Assembly: GCF_020085105.1 (NCBI RefSeq)
Contig: NC_058052.1
Span: forward strand, 15,850,233-15,914,232
Source: Siniperca chuatsi
Taxonomy: Eukaryota; Chordata; Actinopteri; Centrarchiformes; Sinipercidae
Length of the DNA: 64,000 bases
Direction of reading: 5' to 3'
Shown here: positions 53,217 through 63,400 of the stretch, one piece after another
Layout: the number at the start of each line of letters is the position of its first letter
Numbering within the stretch: the stretch's first letter is position 1
Translations under genes and position numbers: made by a program
The notes under the pieces: model-generated
The model's input: the letters and a program-made list of their open reading frames with translations, nothing else
What the model was told of the DNA's origin: nothing
Database searches by the model: none

Positions 53217-55291
53217 CTTGTGCGTCTCAGCCTTCCAGCCTATTCTTCTCGTCTTCGATGGCCTTCATCTTGGCCTCATAATAAATCTGCCATAGCTTTC
53301 CACTCTCCCCTGTTGATATTGAGCCTATCGAACATGGGGGTGATCTCTGTGTGGAGAAAACTGTTCTGTGGGGAAATGAGAGTTAAAAAGGAGCTTGATC
53401 TACTAATCTGTTTTCAGTCTGGTTAAAGGAATATCAGTCAAGTGGGGCAGCAGCTTACCAGAATGATCTGCACGTCAGTCAGTGTGGCCTTTGTCTGGTA
53501 CATGAGCATTTCCTGGAAAACATCTTTGCTCCACACTGTCCTGTTCAGTTTGTTGTATGTGTCGCTATTCAGAGTGAACCAGCCAAGGAACTGGGTTAGA
53601 GCCTGGTGACAAGGACAAATACCAAACAACCAATTTAATTCTGTACTTTCAACTATTACCTAATTCTTTCATACAAGCTATCCTTGGTGAACAGTTGTGT
53701 TGTAAAAAACAAAGTGAATTTAACTGAATGCCAGTTGTCAGTGAAGAGTGTCTCACCTGAAATACAAAGTACTCATCTGCCGAAGCATTTATCATTTTGC
53801 AGATCTAGAAGTTAAAAAAGTTATCACATGTGCGTTTGGTGATCAGCAGATCAATGACATAATTTATTTAACTACTGTAGGTAGTAAAAACTTACAAATC
53901 CATTCTCAGCCACATATGTTGGGAGTCTGCTGAACAGAGCCCAGTGTTCAGCAGGAGGGCTGCTGTGAGTTCAGAGAGGATAAGTAAGTGCAAGTCTTCT
54001 TATTAGACTACCAGTTAAAAATATGCAAATAAAGCTGTATAATCAGGCTAGATACAGCACATCATGATACTTACGGGATAACTTTGATCTCCTCTTTGTC
54101 TTCGAGTAAGTAGTCAATAATCGTGTAGAAGTTGTTTCCTGCATGGTTTGAACATAAAAAAGTGTTTTTTGATATTTTTTAAAATCTTCACAAATTGGTG
54201 GATGAGAATAATGTTACAATAACAAACCCAGCATTGGACTTACTCTGCCATCAGGTGTCTTGGGGCCTTTGTATGGCTCCTAATCTCCTAGTTTGATTGG
54301 CCACTCATTGAAGAATTCCTGGTGAAGAAAAGGCCAAAATCATGTTTCTATATACTGCATTATTAATTTATATAAATGCACAAGTGCTGCAGTGCAGCGC
54401 ATGTAGCTGCAGATATAATACATAATAAAATATAATTGTTGGCAGTGAAAGCAGAGCAACCGAAAGTTAAAGTTGAAGCTTTTTTCAGACTTTCTTCTAA
54501 GCACCTTTTCTTTGGTCATGACCAGGAGTCACACTTGATGTATGTCCTCACTGTGCATAAGGCTTTGTGAAAATGCCTCTCAATATATGTCAACTCTTCA
54601 AAAACTTTGTTGGCAGACCACAGCAACACCTATAGCAAAGAAAAGTATGACTTTACCTTGCAAGTAAGGATAAGGATGTGACCCACGTACTGAATTTATC
54701 TGTCTACTACAAGGGGCAAAACCCTGCGGCCTCAACGGCATACTTTCAGTTTCTAAGTGCGGTCTATTTGATTTTGTCTTTTTGAGTAATTCTGGCAAAC
54801 ACACTAATAGCAAGTCTAAAAGAAAATGAACATCTTGTCCACACGTTAGTTTATTTGTAAATTTAGAGTTCACTTATCATCTTTGTCATTAGCTCACCTT
54901 CTTAACATCAGGAATATTCAGAGGCTTCTTGGAGTGGGCCGTCCAGCCAACAATTCCCATGGCGTATTGTGTGTCACATCATAGAGGATTGTAAACAGCT
55001 CAGGCACTCTGTTATGAGCCCTGTAACCAAAGTAGCTGCAGCGATCAGCCTGGATCAGCAGAGCAATCCTCTGGAAAATTTTATTCAGCACTTTTTCCAC
55101 CGGGTTGTTGCCCTGCATCTCCTTAATGGATATGAACTCAGCCTCCTGGATGGTGGAGGCATCCTTGTAAGAGCCTGGGTCTTTGACCTGGACCTGGCTG
55201 TTGAAGGCAGCAGTGATCACATCTGCCTTGACTTTCTTTTTCGTAGTGGGTTGTTGTCAAGGAACTTCTCTACAGTGTCTTTGTCTGCCAT
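53217..55291 (-). pseudogene. pde6c: Degenerate cone cGMP phosphodiesterase alpha' (pde6c) relic
   Basis: Exon remnants on the minus strand are 55291-54898, 54629-54505, 54318-54244, 54138-54075, 53962-53896, 53804-53757, 53602-53459 and 53346-53217, most with intact GT/AG borders. They match the N-terminus and GAF-A (MADKDTVEKFLDNNP, ALLIQADRCSYF, MGIVGWTAHSKKPLNIPDVK) and GAF-B ([77 protein letters not shown]). They also match the post-GAF linker (LTQFLGWFTLNSDTYNKLN, EMLMYQTKAT) and the C-terminal tail (EITPMFDRLNINRGEWKAMA, YEAKMKAIEDEKNRLEG). Lesions are frameshifting deletions after DNNP and HNTP, another in the exon with KCD, an in-frame TAG at 54280-54282, and a frameshift in the last exon. 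GAF-A and GAF-B exons are missing, and the whole HD catalytic block is lost between 53459 and 53346. PDE6C hydrolyses cGMP in cones; this copy cannot. Confidence 0.9.
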
Positions 55292-56179
55292 GTTGTCCAA
55301 GTTTGGATGAACGATCCCTTCTGTAGTTGAGATGACTGGCTCATCTCTTCTGCATAGTAACATTCAAAATAGCACTGATTCATTTTAAAAAGTAACAAAG
55401 GTTGTGGCCGAAAGAGACACTGTAAGGATAATACCAGAACAATAATACCAGGCAAAGAAGGTCAGATGAGCCATTGGCTACTTGATAAAAGTTGTGTTTA
55501 AGTCTCTTATGGTGTCTGAGAAGGTTTGTATGAGATACAGTGATTCATGGAATGATATGGTGCCACCTGGCAAGCTGAAATAACTGCACCACAGCAGGTC
55601 AATTCAGAACAAGTACTGACAGCCAGCAGTACTTTGGCTAATTTCAGAATTCATCTACATGCACTCCTCCAGAAGGAAATGAGTGTGTTTATCTCACGGG
55701 CCAGGCTGTTCTGGGCCACTTCTGTTAGATAGCAGCTACATTTAACCATTGACAGGATTAAGTGGAATTGTTAACTCCTGCTTGGGCAATTATGTACTTC
55801 CACACCAGATGACAAAAAGGCAATGGCATGACTACAAAATAGTCTATTAAATAAGGTGCTCCCAAGTTTTCTCACAATAATTCTTAAAATTGAATTATAT
55901 TAGACAATTTGATTAATTTGCTGTCAGTTTCTGAACACCTGATATGGCCCTACTTACGACATTTTAAGAATCAAAACACTATTCAGTACGGTTATTTTTA
56001 AGGAACAGATTATTATAAAATAACTAAAGATTATAATAATAATAATAACGATTAGTAGTAGTTGTGTTGTAATAGTTGTGCTGTATTACTGCAACACACA
56101 TTTATTATTTGGCATTTCAAGGTCAGATACATTTTTGTAGACTGAAAAGAAATGACTGAAAATCACAAAACGGTAAAGA
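55292..56179. other. Intergenic stretch between the pde6c relic and ffar4
   Basis: No exon is recognised. In human this interval contains RBP4 (retinol-binding protein); I found none of its motifs on either strand. The DNA is AT-rich with short AAT runs near 56030-56060. Confidence 0.5.
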
Positions 56180-56185
56180 TTTATT
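56180..56185 (-). other. ffar4: Candidate polyadenylation signal of ffar4
   Basis: TTTATT on the plus strand gives AATAAA on the minus strand, about 245 bp after the ffar4 stop. It is the first canonical hexamer noticed downstream. Confidence 0.45.
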
Positions 56186-56430
56186 ATAAAATTAACTATC
56201 TCTGCAGCGTTTCCTCTTTCAGACGTGTTTCAATCTTAAAATAAGTATTAAAGAATTTCTAGAATTATTACTTTTGAGAGTAATACACCAGCTCAGGAGT
56301 GCAGCGAACAATCAAATACTGTATCTTATAGGTAGAGGTATATGTTGTATATCAAACATCACCACAGGTGTGGACAACACCTAGCTTTATGCAAGTTTGA
56401 ATCCTCTATTTGACAAAACAATCATGATAA

Positions 56431-58859
56431 TCATGGCTGTATCCGTTGCATTCGACCACTGCCACAAGGTCCTTTTCTCAGCGGTGCTACAACAGAGCCA
56501 CAGCAGAGCCTGCGCCAGCCGTTCTTGAACTGGCAGAGTGAGTAGAGGATGGGATTGAGGGCTGAGTTGGCCAGTGTGAACGTTACCACCCAGAAGAACA
56601 TGGTAGAGGAGACGCATAGGTCACCCAGAAAGTTCCTGGCCAGGATGAGGAAGGTGATGATGAATACAGGGCTCCACATGATTAAGAAAGAGAGCACGAG
56701 GACCAGAAGAGTACGGAAGAGCTTCATATCCTGGCGGGAGACATAGTATTCAAGAGGGTCTCCAACTGGGGGCTGGCTGTCTCGGGTTCGGAGCCTTCGC
56801 CTACAATGTTTAGCTATCTGTAATAAAAATAAAATAATATTACATAATACTGGCATTCTGTACTTTGTCACATAACAGTATGTGGACAAAAGAGAAACAA
56901 TGAAACCATCTATGTAATCTGATTGATCTACATGTGGATTTACACATGGAGCATGATGTCATTTATGTTTGTCTCCAATGTGTCTCAAACATCCATAAAG
57001 TCTTCCCAGAGCTAAAATCAATGTGTGGCTTCTCAGAATCATTCAGTCTGTATCACTTTAATGTCCACATTGGTAGGACTTGTTGCCCAATGTAATATTG
57101 ACCGTTGATAGTGAAAGGCTCTGAACCTGCACACACAGGTACCATTTTCAGCTTCAGTAATTAATATAGCACATGCAGCTCTTTCCCCACAATGTCAGAG
57201 AAATGTCTAATATTCACAGACGGCATAAAGATAAATGTCAATATATCCATAAATGAAACACAATTTTACAATTCAAGGGAAAATGCTTCTTAAATGAACA
57301 ATCATTATCAAAAGATTGGAGCAAAAGTACAAAATGTGTACAAAATCACAGTCTACAGTGATCAGTCCCTTTTCTTTTTTTCTTTCACCGTTTCACATTA
57401 ATTTCCAAGTTTTAAAGGATAATGCTGACAATATTCTATGTTCTTCTTATTGTCAACAAATCCCATGAAAATACCAAAACCAACAGTCACGTATTGCCTG
57501 TGTATCCAACACCTGATATAACTTGTTCCTCTGTGACATTTTGTTGTTCACAAACTATTCAAAACACATCAGTGAGCTACATCATTGCAGTGGGTGACAT
57601 GTTCCTTTATTACCATGAACATGGACACCGTAGTTTATTTTTAGTCAGTCTCACATGCACCCTCCTGCTGCTGTAAATACTTACTAGAGCATCAAATATG
57701 TATTAATCCGCTGCTGAAAATAGCCCCCAACAAACACGCTATTTACTCCTGTTTGAGTAACGTTTGCTAAAAGCAAAATATTTTAGGAGATTATTTAGCC
57801 TTTTTAGAAATAAAACTGTATTTGTGACCCATTTTTAAAGATTTACGTCTTCAGTAGGACTGAATGGGCTTCTGGCTGAGTGGAACAGAGTAGGAAAGTT
57901 GTTAAGTATAGTTAGAGGGAGTAACACATTTTTAGCTTTGGTCTTTCTGTGAGATTTGTTAACAGTGGGAAAAAGACAAACACCAGCCTTATCTTTTAAA
58001 AAAGTGTGGCTGGGATCCTCTGACCCGTCTTTTAAACAGTCCCTTCCTTCACTTCCTGACATCTTTGCCAGTCAAAGAGCACAATAAACCCACCTGTAAT
58101 ATTTTGCTGTAACTGACCACAATTATTAATCCTGGGAGAAGGAAGCACAGGGCAGTGAAGGCTACGTTCCACACAATCTCTCCAGTTGTGTCAGGCCACT
58201 TGAGAGTACAAATGTGTACACGTTCCTGGGGAAAAGACACAAAAATATACAGAAAATATAGATTAATGGCAGGCATTAATGACACTGAGCTTTCCTGTCA
58301 TCCATCAATTCATACATACCTGCTCAGGGATATCCACTTCCATCACAGTGAAGAACAGACTGAGAGGTATGGAGGTGAGTGCAGAAAAGGCCCAGATGAA
58401 GAAGAGGGTGGCAGTCACCATCCTGGGGTTTAAAGTGGGCACAGTCTGCAGCCGAAGGATGGCCTGGACCCTCTCCACACTGATGGAGGCCAGGGTAGTG
58501 ATAGTGACACAGCCGCTCATACAGATGACATACAGCACAGTGTGACAGGCTGTAAACCCCAGCTTCCAGGACACAGTCCACCGCACTGCTGCAATCAGTG
58601 GGATCATGCTGACAAACAGTAGGTCGGCCACAAACAAGTTGAGGGTCAGGATGGTTTTGTTGGCCAGCAGTCTGCGTTCCCAGGTTACCAGGGCTGCAGC
58701 TCCCGCATTTGCTGCCACGGAGACCAGGAAGACAGTGGTGATAGCCAGGGTCTCGACAATAGTGGTGGCTGCACGATCTGAGTGATTCAGCTCAGAGAAG
58801 AAGGAAAAATAAGTGAAGTTTCTGAAGTGGAGTAAGTGAGTGTCAGCATTAATATCCAT
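56431..58859 (-). CDS. ffar4: FFAR4 (GPR120), long-chain free fatty acid receptor (complete)
   Basis: Three exons on the minus strand, 58859-58320, 58225-58094 and 56817-56431, encode 352 residues (human short form 361). It is a class A seven-helix receptor: NxS/T sites at N14 and N25, TM1 starting near 34, and TM2 with TLNLFVADLLF. AAVRWTVSW carries the arginine (R93) equivalent to human R99 that binds the fatty-acid carboxylate. TM3 ends ISVERVQAILRLQ in place of the usual DRY. The second exon gives CTLKWP, GEIVWNVAF and PGLIIVVSYSKILQ. The third gives VSRQDMKLFRTLLVLVLSF, FFWVVTF and ANSALNPILYS. The start ATG has A at -3 and G at +4. The receptor senses omega-3 and other long-chain fatty acids in gut and fat and couples to Gq and arrestin. 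The exon 2/3 junction falls in loop 3, where a human isoform insert occurs. The C-tail has only two serines and no threonine. Confidence 0.95.
57411..58000 (-). mobile_element. Palindromic-end MITE family C, copy 2, inside ffar4 intron 2
   Basis: Both ends are visible. The left end TTTAAAGGATAATGCTGACA continues through TCTTATTGTCAACAAATCCC and ATGAAAATACCAAAACCAAC. The right end, read on the complement, is TTTAAAAGATAAGGCTGGTG, then TTAACAAATCTCACAGAAAG and ACCAAAGCTAAAAATGTG. This gives inverted ends of about 75-90 bp around a body of about 400 bp, inverted relative to copy 1 at 31761-32199. TTTTAAA borders both ends. No open frame of note is present. Confidence 0.8.
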
Positions 58860-59377
58860 ATTGGCTGAAAAAGGTGATCTAGATCCGAGATGCTTATTGA
58901 TTTCACTCCTGGAGACTGCCAGAAAATTGAATGGGGTAAAGGAGCTGATAAGGCCTAAAGTGAGACGAGAGAAGGGGAGGAGAGGAGGAGGGATGGAGGG
59001 TGGTGACTAGTCTTTATGATGCTGTTTGCTCCAGATGCTACCTGAAGGGGAGTCAAACATTACAAGATGTTCTTTGTGCTTTTGTCTTCCACTATGCGAT
59101 GACACATCAGTCACATTTCTTTTGCAAACTTTTTCATAGCACTTTTCCAATACCAAACATGGCAAGGCTTGCACACTGTGGATCACCTCTTTAGGAATAG
59201 CTCTACATTTAATTACAATACACTAGTTTGTTGTTGACTGGGATTGACAAGATTTTCCTGCGGGTTAATCCAGGTTCTAATCTTCATTCAATGCAGCTGT
59301 TGAACAGTAATACTGTGTAAATGGCAAATTAGCTGTTGAGCTCTAATAAATTTGACACTTTTATTTACGCTGTGAAT

Positions 59378-59408
59378 TAGATTACCAGGTTAACTTCCTG
59401 GTAATCTA
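59378..59408. other. Perfect 12-bp stem hairpin
   Basis: TAGATTACCAGG is followed by the 7-nt loop TTAACTT and the exact complement CCTGGTAATCTA. It lies about 520 bp upstream of the ffar4 start codon. Its role is unknown; it may be a transposon footprint or a regulatory palindrome. Confidence 0.6.
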
Positions 59409-59746
59409 GTAGTGATGCAGTAACTGATCACTGGCTGTCCTGAAAATAGGCTTTTCATTTTGTGCAAACCCAACAGGGATAGGTTTAAAAAGGTTTAGGA
59501 AGAGGAGTGTCATGGTTTTGGGCTTTTATTTCCTGTTTTATTTTGAAGCGTGCTCTTCTCCTTGTGTGTCTTGTTGATTTAGTTCCTGTCTGTTTGCTTT
59601 TCCCTCCACTTTAGATTTTTTACCCTGTCCAAATTAGTTGCATCTGTGTCTTCCCTACCTAAGTGGATTTAGTCTGAGTTTTTCCTTTGTTCAGTGTCAG
59701 TTCGTCATTGTACGTGTACCCAAGTCAAGCATCCTGGTTTGTCAAA

Positions 59747-60290
59747 CAAAGTAGAGTTGAGGCTGATGGGAATGTCATTAGTTTTGCAGGTAGTTGATTT
59801 TGACCTGGTGGTGGCGCTAGATTAAAAGTTAGGGAACCACCAAAGTCAGCAGAATTTGAATATCTGTAGCAAATTTCAAGGCAATCCATTCAATAGTTGT
59901 CAAGAGCTTTCACTCAAAAACAGAAATGTGAACCTCATGGTAGCGCTAGAGGAAGTCAGGTGATCAGCACAGTCAGAAAGATTAATCCTGTGGGGACCAT
60001 GAAAGTCTGCATACCAAATTTACTTGCAGTCCATCCAACATCCAAGTTGAGACATTTCACTCTGAACCTATGGAGGCGCTGGAGGAAATGTCAGGATCAC
60101 CAAAGTCATTATGTTGTGCCAATACATCTACTAGATGTTGATATATTTCTCTGGATAAGTGAAAAATCTGACCTCCTGGTGCTGTTAGAGGAAAAGTAGG
60201 GGGATCACCAAAGTCATAAAAATCTATCCTCTTGGGACCTTGAACACCTTGAACAGAGCCACAACATTAGCGTGGCTAAAAAAAACTGCT
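59747..60290 (+). repeat. Dispersed repeat family A, copy 5
   Basis: GTTGAGGCTGATGGGAATGT and CATTAGTTTTGCAGGTAG match copy 1. CAATCCATTCAATAGTTGTC recurs in duplicated monomers with the CACCAAAGTCA phrase, and the copy ends at ACATTAGCGTGGCTAAAAAA. It lies between ffar4 and cep55. Confidence 0.7.
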
Positions 60291-60350
60291 AACTTTAGCT
60301 TTGTGGGTTCATTTGAAATACTCAGAAGCACAACCTCAGCAACTCAACAG

Positions 60351-60356
60351 TTTATT
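60351..60356 (-). other. cep55: Candidate polyadenylation signal of cep55
   Basis: TTTATT on the plus strand gives AATAAA on the minus strand, about 105 bp after the cep55 stop. This would make a very short 3' UTR. Confidence 0.5.
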
Positions 60357-60458
60357 AAGATAACTTAAACGTCTAACTTAAACGTCTGGTTAAACAGTAT
60401 AGGCAAAAACCAATCCGTATTACAGAAGATCCAGAACTGAAGAAGTTCTCGGTTCAGC

Positions 60459-63400
60459 TCAGTCTAGACAGATTTCGAGGTGGTTCATCAGTTCTCGGTA
60501 GTGACTGGCAGGATACTCAGCCCGGCAGCTGGGACACTCCAGGAAGCTTTCATTCACCAAGCTGTTGTGAGGGGAAGATGTAAGGCTATCTCTGGAGGGC
60601 AGGGAGGGTGGGTGTGCCGCTTCACATGAACTGTGATCCTGATGGTCTCTCTAATATAAACAGAGTCATCCATCAGTTATGGTTAATAAGACTGGGTGAT
60701 TAAATCAGCTTTTCAACTAGTTCTATCATTTTTGACCAACAAACCTTAAAGCTGCACTAATCAATATTTTTTAACATTAACAATAGATCAAAATACTATG
60801 TGTAATGTGTGTAAGAGGTCACTCATTGTGACACAGCCACAGGAAATTATCAACTAACTCTGCTGATTCTCTGAGCTCTATGGAGCCTTTTAGTTTATTT
60901 TGGATCACTGTTTTGGTTTTCTGGCTTATCAACCTTGTTTCCAGGGCCAAAAGGGAAGTGAATATTGGACTTAAATTTGGCAAGTGACCAGAGACATGAA
61001 TCAAAATGTTGGATGTGTAAATAAGCTATAGTTTGCAATAACAACTTTATACTAAAATATGCCAATGTTGTGTTTTTAGGTTGTTACATTGCCCGCCAAA
61101 AATGTGTTAATGCAACTTTAAGGTTCATCACCGATGAAGTTTAGATATACTAACTACTAATCTAGTCTTTTGCACTATTCATGCCAACCTTTGACTGTTT
61201 TTTCACATGGTCTTTAGTTTTTTGCAGCGTCTTCAAAACTCTGACCATTTGCTTCTTTAAATATGAACAATCCTGCCTCTCATCCTCAAGGTCTTGTGAA
61301 GAAATCTTGATCTAGAATTTAAAAAGTTTGTATTACAATGGAGAATATAATATAGTATAGGTGTGGAAATAATATTTTTGAAATATAAATAATTATCTCC
61401 TTTGCTTCTGTGGGGACGGATATTTTGCCTTTAAAAGGAAAGCAAAGAGGTAAGAAAAGTATGACATGCCCACTCCTGTGATTGAGTCAGGTTTAGAATC
61501 ACAAAGGACAGACTGATGGACATGAGTCCTTGATCCTCCTCAAAGTGGAATTAATCTGTATCATTACTACGACTGGTTAGAAACATCCTTCAAAAGTAAG
61601 GGAGATATAGGATCAAAACTGAGATGACTGATACAAAGGGAGTGTGCCTGTTATACCTGTCGCTCCAGATTTGCAATCTTTTCCTGGTCTGCATGATGAC
61701 GATTTAACATGAACTTCTGACAGAGATTCGCCTAAGAGAGATTTATTTTTTATTTGGTGAATTTCTTCCCTCATATGATGATAGTAAGATTTCTTTTTTC
61801 CCCTACTTAATGACTGAATTGTTCAATGAAGACGTACCTGCAGCTCAAAGTTAGCTGACCTGCGCTTCTCCTCATCCAGTCTGTGCTGGAAGTCTTTGGT
61901 CTTGTCCCTCAGCCATTGCTCTTCATTCTCAGAGCAATGACAATCTTCCAGTGCACTTTTTCTGCTCATTTTTTCAGTCTGCAGCTGCTGCTTGAGCTCC
62001 TCCACCTCACTCTCCTTTTCCTCGCACCTAAACATCAATTGGTCTGTCATGTAGCTGACTATCACTCTAACCTTCTCCAACTTTGAGCAGGACCTTATTA
62101 TTTATTTATTTTTAGCAGCACACATACCAATTTCGGGTTATTATCAGGTTCTGCTGGGTCATGTTGACCTGCTCCCTGAGCACCTCCAGCTCGTCTTTAG
62201 CTTTCTGTAAGAGTCTTTCATAGTACTCCAGCATCTGGTTTAGTCGCTCCTTCTCTATGAGAGAAGCAGATGAAAATGAAAAGAAAAGTAAAAAAAGAGG
62301 AGGAAATTACACATTGACATACAGTTCGATACAGCCTTATACACGCACCATGTAGTAATAAAATACCTAATTTTGACAAAACATTGCAAGCCGCAGATTC
62401 TGTAATAGTGGGCTACTCCAGGGCAATCTCGATATCTTAAAAACCTTGTTGTGACAGTCTGTTGCCCCTTATTGCCCCAGTTGTGAGTGCCCACTGCTTC
62501 TCTGGCTCACCATCTGAATGGTCCTCATTGTGCTGCTGTGAGTGGGGCTTATTGGCTTCGTTCAGCTGCTTCTCCAGCCATAACATTCTGGCCACAATTC
62601 CCCTTACATAGGCCTCTCTCTGCTGGTCATATTCCAGCCACTGCTTGTTCTTCTCCAAGGCCTAGGGAGATTGAATAAAAGAATGAGAAGTACATAACAG
62701 AGAAAGACAGAGTTGCGCCACGAGGATGGAGTCAGCAAGACATGAATACTGTACACAGGTACACATCCTCACTTAGAAACAAATGCACACACAGAGTAGA
62801 AAGTTAAAAGTAACTAAAAATACAAAAAGGTGGATTAGGTGTTAATTGAAAAATGCAAACAGAAGAGACCTTTTCCAGCTGTGGGGCAACTACACAGCAC
62901 TTACATCACTGAGGTGATTTTTGAGCTCTATTTCGTTGTTGGTCGAGGCCGATTCATCTGAAGCTGAGTCCTATTTGACAACAGGAAAATACAGAACAGC
63001 CTTACACATATGTGAATGAGCCGACTTTACCCAACTGCTTTTATAAAAGAGACGACATTGTGACATGTCATAACAAGGCCCAAAACATTGGTACAGTAGG
63101 ATTTAGAGCTCAACTTTAGAGTGTTATGACCTCTACAATAACCAGAGTATCACTGTGATGGTACGCTCTGTATGAGGAAGTGGGCTTTTATGGAGAACAG
63201 TACTCCTCCTCTAAATGGAAGACTGACGCTTAAAAAACAACTGCTGCCATCTAGCGGTGTAAAACTGGTAACAGGCGAGAGGGGGTTAGTAAATCAAACT
63301 CCTCAAGCAGAAACACAACCATAGGCCTTTTTCACACAAGATATTTTGACATGTCACAGTAGGAAAAGCACAAGTGTAAGTAATAAAATTAATGATGGCT

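Larger units (their letters stand above)
58860..60350. other. Upstream region of ffar4 and downstream spacer of cep55
   Basis: The span holds a G/A-rich stretch (58960-59005) just upstream of ffar4, a perfect hairpin (59378-59408) and family A copy 5. No coding exon is supported. The ffar4 promoter should lie in the first several hundred bases, but no TATA box can be named. Confidence 0.5.

Noticed and set aside
53217-55291. pde6c disruptions as sequencing errors in a live gene
   Set aside because: Errors could explain one frameshift, but not the in-frame stop plus several deletions, lost GAF exons and the complete absence of the catalytic block.
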